Positions 10,903 to 23,076 of a stretch of 64,000 nucleotides of DNA are shown piece by piece. The position numbers were made by a program, and so were the translations under genes. Source of the DNA: Ignelater luminosus (taxonomy: Eukaryota; Arthropoda; Insecta; Coleoptera; Elateridae); contig VTPC01090436.1 of assembly GCA_011009095.1 (NCBI GenBank), positions 62,001 through 126,000 of the forward strand, given 5' to 3'. The notes below the pieces were generated by a model. The model was not told the DNA's origin. It was given only the letters and a program-made list of their open reading frames with translations, and made no database searches. The first letter of the stretch is position 1. Each line of letters opens with the position of its first letter.

Positions 10903-13900
10903 TTAATTTGTTTTTTTCATAATTTCTCTGATTCTGCTTAAAATAATTCCTCCGACATCTCTGTACCCTGAACCATCTTTATTTTTATCTAAAATTTCAA
11001 TGATATTTGATTTTAAATAATTTCCTTATTAAAAATCACAGTAAAATCTTACCGTCATAATAGATCACTTCACATAAATCATGACAGGCTTCATCGTTCT
11101 TTAGCAAATCTACTAACGTCAAGTAAAAATTTAAAACTATTTCTTTGTAATGCTTCCGATATATATCTGCAAATTATTGTTTGTTTATTACTTACTTTGT
11201 AAACAGAAAATATCTTACTTGCACATTGTGTATTTTCTTTCATAACCTCCCCTAATGTCTTTACTGGTGTGGCATATTCAGCTGTAACATATTTTTTTTG
11301 ACCACTTGATGTAATAATTTTATAAACAGAATTTTTATAGTTCCGATTCTTAACACCAGCTCTATCCAGTTCTTTACTTTCTAATTCCTAGAAGCACAAA
11401 CAGTTATGAGTTATACATACTAACAATGAATGTATAATACTGTCCAGTTTATAAGAAGCACCCGAGACTGTAGCTCCTTAGTACACCCCCATCAAACTGT
11501 ATACATTATTAAATAGGGCCAATATTTTTTATGGAAGAAGATTATGGCAGAAGAAAAAAAATTTTGCTTAATATCCATTAAGAGTAGTGACATCATCGAA
11601 CAGTTTTCTAAATCATACTGTATATACAGTGCCGCCAAAAAGTCTGCACCATATGGGAAAAATTTTTATTGAATGACTTATGGAAAATCTGTTTCTGGCA
11701 TCAGGTTTTGCTTGCTCCAGAACCAAAAATGACCCAATCAAAAGTAATCATGTGGTCTCTATTACCTGTCAAATTTTACATTTTTAGAAAAACTGTTTGA
11801 AAAATGGACTTATTTGATCAAGTTTTGAAAAGTCATGAGAAAAAAAATGTTTCCTTTGCAATTTTTTACCCGTATGCAAATTTTCAAAAGCCTACCATGA
11901 TTTTCATATTTTGCCCTTTATTTCGCTTTTCTTTTTCTTATTGTGTTAATTAAATACAATATAATTAATCATGCTGAAGTCTAACTTTAAAAATAACCCT
12001 AGAGACATTTGTAGGTCATATTGGCATAATACAAGCTGTCTCTGATATTTCATTCTTTTAAATTATAAAAAAGAGTTGAAGTGGCCTGTGAAAATGTTTG
12101 GTGTATTGTGTATTCAAATCTTACTAGGGTCATCATCACTCAAGAATCACCCTGTATATTGTATAATACAGAAAAGAATAACAAAATGGTTTTTTTTTGT
12201 AAAACCTACATGTTAAAGTAGGTATATCAGTACTGTCTGCTGGATCAAAATGTCAGCTATAACAACCACGGCCATTATAATTTAATAGTCATGGCTGTTA
12301 TTTAATTAACAAAATCAAAAACCTTTAAAACTAAACTCTTGAACCTGTTGCAGTTTAGACTTTATTATTTATTATATAAAATGTATATAAAATTTGTAAT
12401 TAAACTTTGACAAATTTAAATCTGACATTCATAATGTCAAACTGAAAAAAATTAAATTGGTTTTAATACCTTCAAAGGTGGTTTTACAAAAACTATTGAA
12501 CGACATATGGCCGATATTGCATACAACAGACTCAGATATTTTATTTGCCTCAGCCTATCGGCCTTGTCCACAAACTATCCTTTTCTCTTATATGCTTAAT
12601 ATCGGCTTTATGCCATTATACATAGACTAAACTAGAATTAAATTTATTGATCAAGGAAAATTATAATGTATTTTTAAAGTGTTTATTTTTTGTTGTAGAA
12701 TGTAGAGCATTTTCTTCAATGTTTGCCCAAATCTTATACACAAAATATTGATTGTAGGTTACTCTTGATTTCATCAATTTATTCTCATGAATTTTCTTAT
12801 GTCCGAATGTACAGACATAAATAAGGGCATACTGTTGAAAACGTCAATTTTCTCTCAAGAAATATGCATTTTACTGACTTTCTTCGAGTATACTTTTATG
12901 CTTGTTTTTTTTTGCAAAATTATCAGCAAAAATGCCACAAGTGACAATAAATATCATGTTAAAAGATAAAAAAATAAATAAAAATTTTAACATTAAAAGT
13001 CTAGTTTCTTACAAGAAGTAAAACAGGTTTCAATTATGTAATTAAAAATGACATAGACTAAAAAAAGGATAATTATATTTGATATTAAGATAAGTTCCGT
13101 ACCTTGCTCACTTCTATAGAAGGAGAAAATTCACTGTCTATACTAGGAGGGCAATGCGTTGACATTGGAATTAATATAAATAATTTATAAGCATCAAATT
13201 TTACATCATTTCTGGCTTCGAAATCTTTCTGGAATTCTCTAAGGCCTTTATTATTTTGGTGACCTGTATGTGGCAATACAATACGAAGATATCCATGGAA
13301 AAATGAGTGAGCAATGCCAGAACCATAGTCGGCCCCTCGTAATTCACCGAATTGAAGAGAATCATGTAATGGACTGTTTTCCTAAAATTAAGTTCATAAG
13401 TATCTGTGTTATAGATTTAATTACTACACTTTTTAAACTTACTAATTTAATAACTCTTCGTAAAAGTATCATACTTATCAAAACAACCAAAATTAAAAAT
13501 TTATTTTCTTGAAAGATTATGGTAATAGGATTCTCATTTAAAATAAAATAAATTATAAACAGTATAAACAGTGATAATACTAAAATGGTCCAACTCAATG
13601 ATGACATAGTAAAAACCTCAAAAAGTAATTGACTTTTGTTATTATCATAACGTGATTTTAAGTGTTTTAATTCTTCCGTAAGTAAACAAGCCCGATGTAT
13701 TAATTCTTCACAAAAGATAATTAAAAAAAAACACGACACTGCACTAGCTACAACAAAAACAAATAAAAAAGAATACAATACATTAGTATTACTGCATCAC
13801 GTTACTTACATATAAACAAAATATACTTATTTGCAGTAATGGATCCACCTACAAAAATTATATTAAATTTCTTTAACTACATAAACATTTTTTAACTTAC

Positions 13901-13988
13901 TCAATAAGAGAAGTATACATGTAAGAGTTATGGCAATAGTACTCCTAGATCCTCGCTGTTTAGGTATATGTGATGGGAATGCCAGTCC
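10903..13988 (-). CDS. Sting: STING, cyclic-dinucleotide receptor (5' end incomplete)
   Basis: ER-membrane receptor that binds cyclic dinucleotides from cGAS-like enzymes and signals to antiviral/NF-kB responses. Minus-strand exons are 13988-13901, 13848-13810, 13747-13443, 13381-13103, 11387-11219, 11166-11053 and 10988-10903, all GT-AG with compatible phases, giving 359 residues plus stop. Hydrophobic segments fill residues 15-140 around an EELKHLKSRY motif, matching the four-helix membrane domain. Then follow GSGIAHSFFHGYLRIVLP, KLFILIPMSTHCPPSI, DRAGVKNRNYKNSVY and AEYATPVKTL. Counterparts of human S162, Y167, R232, R238, Y240, E260 and T263 are all present (here S170, Y175, R246, R252, Y254, E274, T277). 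The protein ends shortly after the fold (IREIMKKTN), with no interferon-type C-terminal tail, as usual for insects. There is no in-frame ATG in the first exon given, so the initiating exon lies upstream and its edge at 13988 is provisional. Confidence 0.93.
11637..12154. mobile_element. Possible TA/TATA-inserted repeat in a STING intron
   Basis: The block starts CAGTGCCGCC after TATA and ends CACCCTG before TATA, within the 1.7-kb STING intron. Only the outermost CAG/CTG and TATA flanks match, so the boundaries are tentative. No ORF is present. Confidence 0.3.
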
Positions 13989-14317
13989 CTTAGAAGTTTG
14001 TTTTACACAATGCTTTATGAAACAAAGATACAACTTATTGTTTGATGTACTTACAATTCAAATGTTCAAGTCCAGAGCTGAAGCTCATTTAGTATTTACA
14101 AAAAGCGGTCTCAAGTTAACCAGGTTAACTTTAGTCACTCAAAAATTGATTGTGTTAACTCTAATCCATGTTTGAAAAGTGATCAAGTTTTCAACAGCTG
14201 AGTTGTTGTAAAATGTGAGGTTAGCTTAGTTGAAGAAACTCTATATAAATAGAAGTAATGAATATTTCATCTTGAAAATTTTTAAATCCATTTTAATATT
14301 ACATTTGGGTTAAAGTA

Positions 14318-15596
14318 AAGGGTTTTCCAATAAGAGGTGTTATTTTGAATAGCCCGCTATTTCGGTAGATGTCACTTTTGAAGCTATCATTTTTTGACAT
14401 TTGACAAGTAGAAACTACGCCATTAATAAATATGGAACGATACACGCTTCAACAACGCATTGAAATTATTAAAATTCACTATAAAAATGGTGAAAATTTG
14501 GAAGAGACGGTTCGTAAAACTCGAACATTTTTGGGTCACCGTGAAGCACCTTGTCGGACCGCAATACAGAAATTGGTGAAAAAATTCGAGCTCTTGGGAC
14601 AAGTTAGTGATGTGAAGAATAAAACCCGTGCACGTCGCTCAAGAACAGCCGAGAATATTGCTGTTGTAGCCGAAAGTGTTAAAGAAAACCCAGGTTTGTC
14701 CATTCCACAAACGTCATTACACCGTATTTTGCATAAAGATTTGGGTCTTAAGGCTTATAAAGTCCAGTTAACACAAGAACTCAAGCCGGCCGATCATCAA
14801 CAACGTCGTGTCTTTGCTGATTGGGTCGTTGAAATGCATGAAAATGATCCAGAATTCCATCGAAAAAATCATCTTGAGTGATGAGGCCCATTTCCACCTC
14901 GGTGGCTTCGTCAACAAGCAAGATTGTCGGATCTGGGGCTCAGAAAATCCAAGAGTTATTGTTGAAAAGTCTCTCTATCCTCAACGTGTGACTGTTTGGT
15001 GCGGTTTATGGTCCGGCGGAGTCATTGGACCTTACTTTTTCGAAAATGAGGCTGGAGCAACAGTTACGGTGACTGGATTGCGCTATCGAGAGATGATTAA
15101 CGATTTTTTAGGGCCGGAATTGGATGGTATTGATCTGGACAACGTTTACTTTCAACAAGACGGCGCTACGTGCCACACAAGCAACGAAACCATTGATCTT
15201 TTACGGAAAAAGTTTCCGGACCGTGTTATCTCTCGAAGAGGTGATCACAATTGGCCACCGAGATCTTGTGATTTAACACCTTGCGACTTCTTTCTTTGGG
15301 GCCACGTGAAAGAGAAGGTCTACGCCAACAGCCCAGCGTCGATTCAAGACCTCAAAGATGGAATTCGTGAGGCTATCGAGGACATAGGGCAGCCACTTTG
15401 CGATTTGGTTATGGAAGATTTCATGAAAAGGATATTGTCCTGTAAGCGTGGTCGTGGTGGTCATTTGCCTGATGTTATTTTCCACTATTAACGGCATACC
15501 TTCCTCTTTATAATGAAATAAACATCCGATCATTTATATTAAAAAATGGCACTTTTCTTTGAATATCAAAATAACACCTCTTATTGGAAAACCCTT
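14318..15596 (+). mobile_element. Tc1/mariner-superfamily element, copy 1 (DD36D type)
   Basis: Bounded by inverted repeats starting AAGGGTTTTCCAATAAGAGG (the match continues about 11 bp further) with TA at both edges. It carries one transposase frame from the ATG at 14432. Two copies elsewhere in the window (30297-31387 and 62721-63889) are almost identical in sequence. The second and third catalytic Asp (QQDG and RSCDLTP) are 36 residues apart by direct count. It sits about 330 bp upstream of the first recognised STING exon, in opposite orientation to that gene. Confidence 0.92.
14432..15491 (+). pseudogene. Transposase of mariner copy 1, frameshifted
   Basis: The frame opens with MERYTLQQRIEIIKIHYKNG, then a paired helix-turn-helix region and a basic linker (NKTRARRSR). 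Compared with copies 2 and 3 it has two lesions. A 24-bp in-frame deletion after NPGLSIP lies between two short CATTCC repeats. One extra A in the run at about 14862-14868 shifts the frame after EFHRK. The downstream frame (about 14860-15491) holds SDEAHF, QQDGATCH, RSCDLTPCDFFLWG and the C-terminal GRGGHLPDVIFHY. Copy 1 therefore cannot make full transposase, but it keeps the intact C-terminus that copy 3 lacks. Confidence 0.88.
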
Positions 15597-15966
15597 TACT
15601 TTAACTGAGTTTAGATGCAATTTACATTTAACCTAAAACAAAACCTACAGCTTCTGTCCAGAAATACTGCATTAGCTGTGCTAATTTTGATAACACTGTT
15701 TGAATCCATTCTAAACCCAGGGTTAACTCTAGGTCACTTTTCGAAAACACTATAGATATGCATATACAGAATTATTTTGCACATAGGGGTAGACTTTTGT
15801 AAATAAATTTAGTAATTTTTGAGCAAATCTTTATTTAGCCAGAAATTATAGTAATTTTTTTATTTTAAATTTTATAAACACATTCTAATAAGATTTGGAA
15901 TATACAGTATTGTTAATAAATACGATTTATTATTTTAACTAGGACACCCTGGTATATTTTTACATA

Positions 15967-16216
15967 CAGTGTGAACGCCGGCTGTGGAACACTTTAAATA
16001 AAAAATTCTATGTGCATCTGAGGTGAAAATCCTGAGATACGTCAACCTTATTTCCCAATGGGACATCTATTCGAATGATTTTCATTTTATCTTTATCCCC
16101 ACCCTTACCCCCGATGATGTCATCAATTCTTTTTTAATGACCCCACTTTTTCTTACAGATTCTGATTCTCTTAAAAATTCTGCATACAGCAACCATACAA
16201 TTATGTCAGTGGCGTA
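15967..16216 (+). repeat. Dispersed ~245-bp repeat, copy A
   Basis: Starts CAGTGTGAACGCCGGCTGTG and ends CAATTATGTCAGTGGCGTAA. Two other copies are present: 21448-21673 (minus) and 60189-60430 (plus). Shared landmarks are CTGTGCATCTGAGG-like text, ACCCCCACCCTTACCCC and ATTCTTAAAAATTCTGCA-like text. There are no inverted ends and no ORF of note. The class of element is unknown. Confidence 0.7.
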
Positions 16217-16369
16217 ACTACAAGTTGATTTATTCCAGATAGAAAAAATATGCAATAAATAACAAAGAAAGCCAAGTAAACAGTTTTAAATATTAAACAC
16301 AGAAATAAAACAACATTGACATAAAAATATCAAACTACAAAACATTACAACTATCAAATTAAGTGTTAA

Positions 16370-16690
16370 AGCTGGGACCCATGTACTTCTTGGCAAAAAG
16401 CAAGTCTTTGGATAAACTCGTTTGACACATCACTTGGATTTCGTTTCCGATCCTTTCTTTTAACATTTTGATAGAATTTAGTTTATTAAAATGGATTTTA
16501 TTTTTAAGGTAACCCCATAAAAAAGAGTCTAAAGGAGTGAGATCAAGAGACTGACCTGGCCACTCAATTGCCCCTCATCTCTCAATCCAGCGACCCGGAA
16601 ACACTTCATTCAAATAGTCCATAACAGAAACACAATAATGGGGAGATGGTGCTTCATCATGTTGGGACCACAAATTAGTATTAGGAACAT
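16370..16690 (-). pseudogene. C-terminal half of a mariner-like transposase
   Basis: The minus strand from about 16690 to 16370 reads WSQHDEAPSPHYCVSVMDYL, then FPGRWIER followed by a stop, then IEWPGQSLDLTPLDSFLWGY and, after frame drift, a C-terminal LAFCQEVHGSQL. This is the second and third Asp region of an IS630/mariner DDE domain; the family's RSPDL is QSLDL here. The N-terminal half is missing and there is at least one internal stop. Confidence 0.75.
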
Positions 16691-16884
16691 GTGCAAACCA
16701 AATAATTGCATTGATGCTAGATTTATAAGCTTATTGCTGTTACCATTAAGTTGCAGTTCAAAAAGATTGGAAATTTATAAATTTTTTAAGTTGACATTCT
16801 CAGAAACAGTTAAAATTATAAAGTCATCAGATGTGGAGATTTATCGCTAACTTTGACAACGCTGTTAGAACTATTGCTCAGCAT

Positions 16885-17302
16885 TAGGTTTGTTCCAACA
16901 AACAATCCCTAACGGTTTGACGTACTTTTTTGACTTTTCCAATGCGCAGGTTCGTAGTTTGAAACTAATTCGATATTGTTTCTGTTGGAACGGATATTAG
17001 TTGATGCTACTACCGTTAAAGATCTATATACATAAACTGCAAATTCCAAACAAACTAACCTTAAAAGGATTAAGGTTTTTTTTATTTGTAAATCAACTGC
17101 GCAGACGCCAAATCGGAGTTTGTTAACAATCCTCAAACTGTCTTGATTATCAGCAACTGCTTTGAAATTGTAGTCCGCAGTTTGTTGGAACAACAAACTA
17201 CTAATTTCAAACTGCAATCAGAGTTGTTGGAATGGACAAACTTGATCTGCGTACACTCGTGACTGTCACGGATAGTTTGGGATTTGTGGTGGAACAAACC
17301 TA
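16885..17302. mobile_element. Non-autonomous element with TAGGTTTGTTCC ends
   Basis: The left end TAGGTTTGTTCCAACAAACA and the inverted right end TAGGTTTGTTCCACCACAAA match over the first 12 bases and then partially. Internally, further GTTTGTTCCAAC-like and TTGGAACAACAAAC copies are scattered in both orientations. No clear target duplication and no coding frame were found. Confidence 0.5.
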
Positions 17303-17603
17303 TTAAATCACAAAATTTATCTGTTGGTTGAAATCACGAATTTCAACAATACCAACAGGTTATGTGCATATAAATTATGTAAATAACAGGTAAATAGTAC
17401 GAGATCAAGTAGTTTGGGGAAAAAAGACGATCGTCGTAACCTCTATTGGAAATTTAAAAAACTAGTTTGAGGATGATCACCGGGTGATCACACTATTGCT
17501 GCAACAGTAAAACATATCGTCGGAAGCGGTAATAAATATAGATTTATAACTAGCCCTGGCAACGTTGTTTGTAACTGATCACATTTTCTTCTGCTATTTT
17601 GAT

Positions 17604-18824
17604 CAGTGATGTGCGTGTCAACAATGTCGACGTCAACAATTCTTATTGTTGACATGACCTTATTGATGTCAACTATGTCAACAATGTCAACAATTTAAAC
17701 ATTATGAATGCACATGCGCAAAGCTGGTAAACTTGATTTTTCCTTTATTATTTAAATCTTAAATAGTTTATTACAATAATTTTTATTTCACTTAAAGTAT
17801 GTGAGGGCAAATAGGAGGCACAGGGAATTGTGAGATGCTTAAGTACATTCAAGTCTAATGTATGTATAGAATAATTTTGATTAGAAAAAAAATAAATGCT
17901 AGGATGTTGTTCATCATGTTAGCATTTGTTTTTTCAATTAATACTAACTGTCACATTGCTAGAATTGCCCCCACCACAGTTTATACCTTCCAGAATCAGT
18001 TGGATCACTTCGCCTACATTTTGTCTTCCACTTCAAGAAACTCACGGTCTATGCGCAGAGCACTATTTTCTGTCCAGAAGTAGAGGGATGAAAAACCTAA
18101 CCTTAACCTTCAAAGAAATAATCTCATAAAAGATTGTATTATTTAAATGAAATCAACTTGCATATTCTGTAAGTGAATTAGTGAAATTGTTGAGTGTTGG
18201 TAAGTTACATTAGTTGTGAGATTTGAATATCAACTGCATATATAACCTCCCCTACAAGCGCGCGGTCTACAGTTTAGCGTGCGCAGACCAAAAAACCAGG
18301 AACACGAAAGATCAAAAGAACCGCTCTGAGTGATCTAACTGATTCTGTAAGGTATAAACTGTGCCCCCACATATCCGAACTAAAAATCTTAGTATGGGCC
18401 TATGGAGCTATGAGTAAACATACTTGTAATTTTACTGATTCCATGGAAATAAGAATAAATACATAGGATTTAGTTTTTTAATGCCATTTTATTTAAATAA
18501 TATTTTGGTTTTTCTTTTCCATCTTCAGTTACTGTCACAGTCTTTTATAACTGAAAACCCAATTCATCAAAATTCTTATTCTTGGGCCTTTCAGCCATTT
18601 TAATTCTTGAATTGTCTTAAACATCTTATTAATGATCTTATTAGACATTGTAGCTTATTTTAGCACCTGTGTTTACAGGTTAGGTTTAACGAAAAATGTG
18701 CAGAATCCTACTTTATTTGCAAAATTGACACATTGTCGACATTGTTGACATTTTTGACGTGAAAAATCAATTGTTGACACGAAAATGTCAACAATCATTG
18801 TTGACGTGTCAACGCACATCACTG
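17604..18824. mobile_element. hAT element with TTGTTGACA subterminal repeats, copy 1
   Basis: The ends are CAGTGATGTGCG and its exact inverse CGCACATCACTG, flanked by the perfect 8-bp duplication ATTTTGAT (17596-17603 and 18825-18832). Each end carries a cluster of TGTCAACAA/TTGTTGACA motifs, the expected layout of hAT transposase-binding sites. A short minus-strand reading frame starts at 18648 (MSNKIINKMFKTIQ) and soon stops. It resembles the start of a lost transposase gene and is shared with the copy at 46858. Confidence 0.92.
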
Positions 18825-18832
18825 ATTTTGAT

Positions 18833-20709
18833 ACATTTTGACGAAATTCGGTGTCATCTCTTAGTTGATGATTTTCCCCTATTTGTGCAACCGACGGCAA
18901 CGTCAGCGGATATAATAACGCTATCAAGTCTCAGATTTTAATTTTCAACGTCAACTGCAACGGCAGCGGCAACAAGTTTATAAATCCACCTTGAGCGTCT
19001 GCGCATTGCATTTTAGCTGTGTTACATAAAGAGATGTATTGTTATCTAACGAGCGTTCATGTAATGGCACGTTTGCCTCGCTATCACAACTGAGATTCGT
19101 GAACTCGCCGCGTTTTGTTGTGCAGACATTCCAAAGCAGCCTCATTAGGCATCCTCGAACCTTAAAACGCCTGTGGTTTGCACATCGAATGCAAACCTCT
19201 CGTCATGTGTAGCTTTGTAATGACACCTATAAATCACATTTTGCCACTAACTGTTCAGGTACAAATTAGCAAGCCATTTCCACTTCGAAATCCTTGTTGC
19301 TCTTTTTGAATCTTTTGGTAATCTATTCGACATGGATTATCTTTAAACAATAATACTTCATGGACCCTAAGGCAGACCTTAGACACCCCTACCAGACCGA
19401 TCGTCCGTGATCAACCAAACTTTCGACTACATGTAAATGAATAGACTTCAGACAGACAGAAATCAACGATTGGTGCACATGGCACCGGCTTTAGAAGCTC
19501 TTTAGCTTCTCCTAAGCCCAATTTTGGCGGCAGAACGCAACGTCCGTACGCATCGGTGGAGGCATGGAATTTGAAGAGGATGATGCGGCGTGGAGGCAAG
19601 GGCCCCGGAGAAGGGGGGGCAGCGCCGGCGCAAGGGTATGATGATGATCTTCTGGTTGAAGTGGATGATGCGGCATCTCTGGAGCGGTGATCTTCTAGGC
19701 CTCGAGAGACAGGGGAGAAGAAAAACGGCTCCCTCAGAACGGTGTTGGTGTTCGTGTAGTGTGTTGTGTAACAGTGTGTATGTGTTTGTGTAGTGGTGTG
19801 TGTGTCTAGATGTGGTTGGTGTGCCGTGGACTGATGCTGTAGCTGTTCCGGCATTTGCCTTCACCGCTGGGGGAAACCACGGAAAACCCCGGCGAGAACA
19901 GATGTGGACCTGGGGGGAAGCTTCCGTGAGGAAATGGCGAATTTGGTTGAGTGGGTGGTGACATTGTTGTGGCTAGAGAAGGCTAGCGATAGGCTAGAGG
20001 GGTAGAATCCAGGACCTCCTGTAGGTCAGGAGGAAGGTTCTGGGTGTTTTGCAGAAGTCTAGTTGGGGGGTGCTTCATTTTAGCACGGGGTTTCTGGCGA
20101 TAGTTGCCTGGGGGAGTGTGCAGGACCTCTAGGGTGGAGGTTTTATTTAGATTAATGGCTTTAGTGACAAAGCGATCTCTGAGGAATTCGAGGAATAGAC
20201 TTCGTGCGGTCTAAGAACTATATATCACGTCATAGATGACGTCATGCGCAGTTGACGAAAATAGGTCGGACCAGTCCAAGTTCACTGATATAGGGGAGTA
20301 ATGATCGATATCGAAAATCGAACATAACCTTGCTTCCGTTTGTAACTGCCATGTTACGTCACTGCGATTTTAATAACGTCATACTTGACGCATTTTCGTT
20401 GATGACGTACATGTAGTTGTAATCCGATACGGTGACGTAGTGAAATATAGCCGATCGCTGTTGCCAAATTATAGAACAATTACACTATTTAAGATTGTTA
20501 TGATTTTATGAATTAAATATACCACCGTTCGTTGAAAACATAATTATTTTTATCTTATTTATTAATCGGCATAGCGGCAATTATCAGCTCGAGACTTACG
20601 AGGCAACTGTAATAGTCTAAGATTCGTAACATCACACTGCATCGAGCATAGGTTATCTAGTTCGATCGTTGACTAGTTTGAAAATATGAATTGGTTTGAA
20701 GATTGATCA
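18833..20709. other. GC-richer island without a recognisable gene
   Basis: The composition rises clearly between about 19000 and 20450 compared with its surroundings. Open frames in several registers (such as 19411-19854 minus) follow from the base composition and have no domain. TGACGTCA and related TGACGT/ACGTCA motifs recur at 20222-20410, and a GT-rich tract lies near 19745-19820. It could be transferred or retroelement-derived DNA, or an unmethylated promoter-like island. I cannot tell which. Confidence 0.35.
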
Positions 20710-20717
20710 GTGTGGTC

Positions 20718-21120
20718 TAGTGTTGGGCAGGATATGCTTTTAAACTGAGTTTGTAGGAGGTACATCCTTATTTTTTTGAGCCAGTACAATGTCCCACTTC
20801 AAATGAGGCGAGGTGGGCGAGTGTAGAGAGCAAAGGTAGGATGACGTAAGTACAGGACACGTCGGCCCCCGCCTCGCGTCGCGTGATTTTTAAGTTTACA
20901 AGACATTTTTGTCCAATAGAACTATCTCTTTCATTCGTCCGCGCGGTCCGTAACACTCGCAACGCAAGACGACCGCGACTCAAAGCATTATCAGGACATT
21001 TCTTTTGAAGTGAAACATTTTATAAAAGTGAGCCGTCGGTACAATTTTCTGTCATGTACGAGTCAACTGTACTGTTTCCTCTGTGACTGCACTGCCTCTT
21101 GTAAGTCCTACCCAACACTA
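20718..21120. mobile_element. Short hAT-type element, duplication GTGTGGTC
   Basis: The ends are TAGTGTTGGGCAGGA and, inverted, TAGTGTTGGGTAGGA. The perfect 8-bp duplication GTGTGGTC lies at 20710-20717 and 21121-21128. It is 403 bp long with no transposase. The clean duplication indicates a fairly recent, trans-mobilised insertion. Confidence 0.85.
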
Positions 21121-21128
21121 GTGTGGTC

Positions 21129-21447
21129 GACGTGGACGACTGTGGTGGTCGATGTTATATGTTGAGGTTATGTTTGGTTATGTCGGGTACCGAGACCGAT
21201 ATTTATTTATTTACCGCCTATCAAGGACAGCGACATAAAATAAAATCCGCGCACTTTTTAAATTTATGTACTTTTATGTACCAACTTGAACAAATACTAC
21301 TAATACGTACTTTCATTAAAAATATGTGCCAGTACATAAAATATGTACCATTTCCGAGCCCTGATAACTATATAATTAACACAAAAGTTATTAATAAAGC
21401 GGCATTTCCGAAACAATACGATTCCCTCCACCACATCGCGTTCCTAG
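21129..21447. other. Intergenic, nothing recognised
   Basis: An open frame at 21123-21464 (plus) runs across the border of the adjacent repeat and has no recognisable feature. Confidence 0.3.
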
Positions 21448-21673
21448 TTACACCACTGACATAATTGTATGCTTGTTGCATGCAGAATTTTTAATTGAAT
21501 AAAAAAATTAAATTTAAAAAATGATGCCGTCATTGGGGATAAGGGTGGGGGTAAAGGAAAAATGAAAATCATTCAAATAGAAACCCCATTGGGAAATAAG
21601 GTTGATGCATCCGAGAATCTTGGCCTCGGATGCACAGAGAATTTTTTATTTAAAGCATTACACAGCCGCACTG
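21448..21673 (-). repeat. Dispersed ~245-bp repeat, copy B
   Basis: Reverse-oriented member of the family at 15967-16216 and 60189-60430. It begins (minus strand) CAGTGCGGCTGTGTAATGC and ends ATTATGTCAGTGGTGTAAC. It differs from copy A by several indels, including a shorter start and an AT-rich insertion. Confidence 0.65.
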
Positions 21674-23076
21674 TATATCTCAATAAGTACAATACCAATA
21701 TGATAGAAGTACAATATTAGGATTGTCAGATTTCTTATACATAAATACAGAACAGTAAAAAAGAGCAAAACAAAAATAAAAATTCGTAAATGCATTCTTT
21801 CACGAAGATGGGAGGATGGTCCCTCTTGGACTTCAAAGTTGAAATACAGGACATTTCAATGTCCCAACAAGTATAATACGGTACGCTAAAAACTGAAGTC
21901 AAATATTGTTCAATCCCTTATATATGAGACATTTGGCAACCCTATACGATATAAGTATGGTATAATTACAGAATAACTGCGATAAACTGCCAGGATTAAT
22001 ATATTCAATAGCATTAGTTCTAATTTATAAATTTCAAAAGCATTTGCTAAAACATTGCAATACAACGACTTACTGCTTCTAATCTATGAAACACATCAAC
22101 ATTATTAATTTATTACCAATATTTTAGTTTTTTTCTGGATATTTCAATCTTTTGAGATAATATATTTTTAGAACATAATATTATACAACATTGTTGCTTT
22201 ATAATCATAAATTCGTGACTATTAAATTTTGCAATATTGACCGTGATAATTTAAAATAGTATGCGATATGATTTAAAGTCAATTATTAATTAAATCAATT
22301 TAAATCACCACAGCATCCTAATAAATATGTATCGTTTTAGAAAATAATCATTGGTTTCTAAACTATCAAAGTCTATGTAAAAATTAGAAATGCTAAAAAC
22401 AAACAAAAGAGCATGTAATATTAAAATATTCTTACCATGTTAACTGCCACAAATCACAAATGTAGCAAAATCAACTGGAAGCTGTTGATAAATTTATAAA
22501 AGACTTCTTACATTTGCATTTTTACTCCTACCTATCTTATAATCTAATTCCTGGTAGTGAATATTTATATTTTCTTATCAATTTTACCATACTTCATAGA
22601 TATCAATGTACGTGCTTTGAGTTAAAGAAGATAAAGAAACAGAGTTGGTTTGCTTTGTACTTAAAGTAAAGGCTCAGTAAATCGACTAAACAGATTAAAT
22701 ATAAGAAAATCTATAAGCCAGTAAGATTGCATTTATTAAGACTAAATTTCACAAAAATATACACCTATAAATTCTCCATATCAGCAAATAATGTGGTTTG
22801 TATTGATATACTCGAAACTTCAATTTCTTTAATGATAAAAGTAAATGACGCAACGTGACTTTGGATACCAACTAGTTAGTATGTTCTGAGCCGATTAGTT
22901 ACAATTCATTGTGGTATATATAAATTTCTAATTTTAATACAGCAAAAATTATATAGCAATGATCAAGAACAAATCATTTTAAAACTGTCAGTTAACAACC
23001 ATTATGTAAAACCATCTTGTAAATATTAAAAATTATATAAGTAATGGGTAAATTCAGCACCTAAGCTAAGTGATGA
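21674..23076. other. AT-rich intergenic DNA, no gene seen
   Basis: No ORF, RNA gene or paired repeat ends were recognised here. Confidence 0.3.

Noticed and set aside
13930-14175. 81-codon plus-strand frame next to STING
   Set aside because: It overlaps the minus-strand STING exon 13901-13988 and has no motif, so it is a shadow.
15273-15533. 86-codon minus-strand frame, also at 31064-31324
   Set aside because: Reverse complement of the mariner transposase C-terminus; it recurs only because the element does.
19411-19854. 147-codon minus-strand frame in the GC-rich island
   Set aside because: Several overlapping frames are open here because of base composition; the product is low-complexity His/Thr-rich with no domain.
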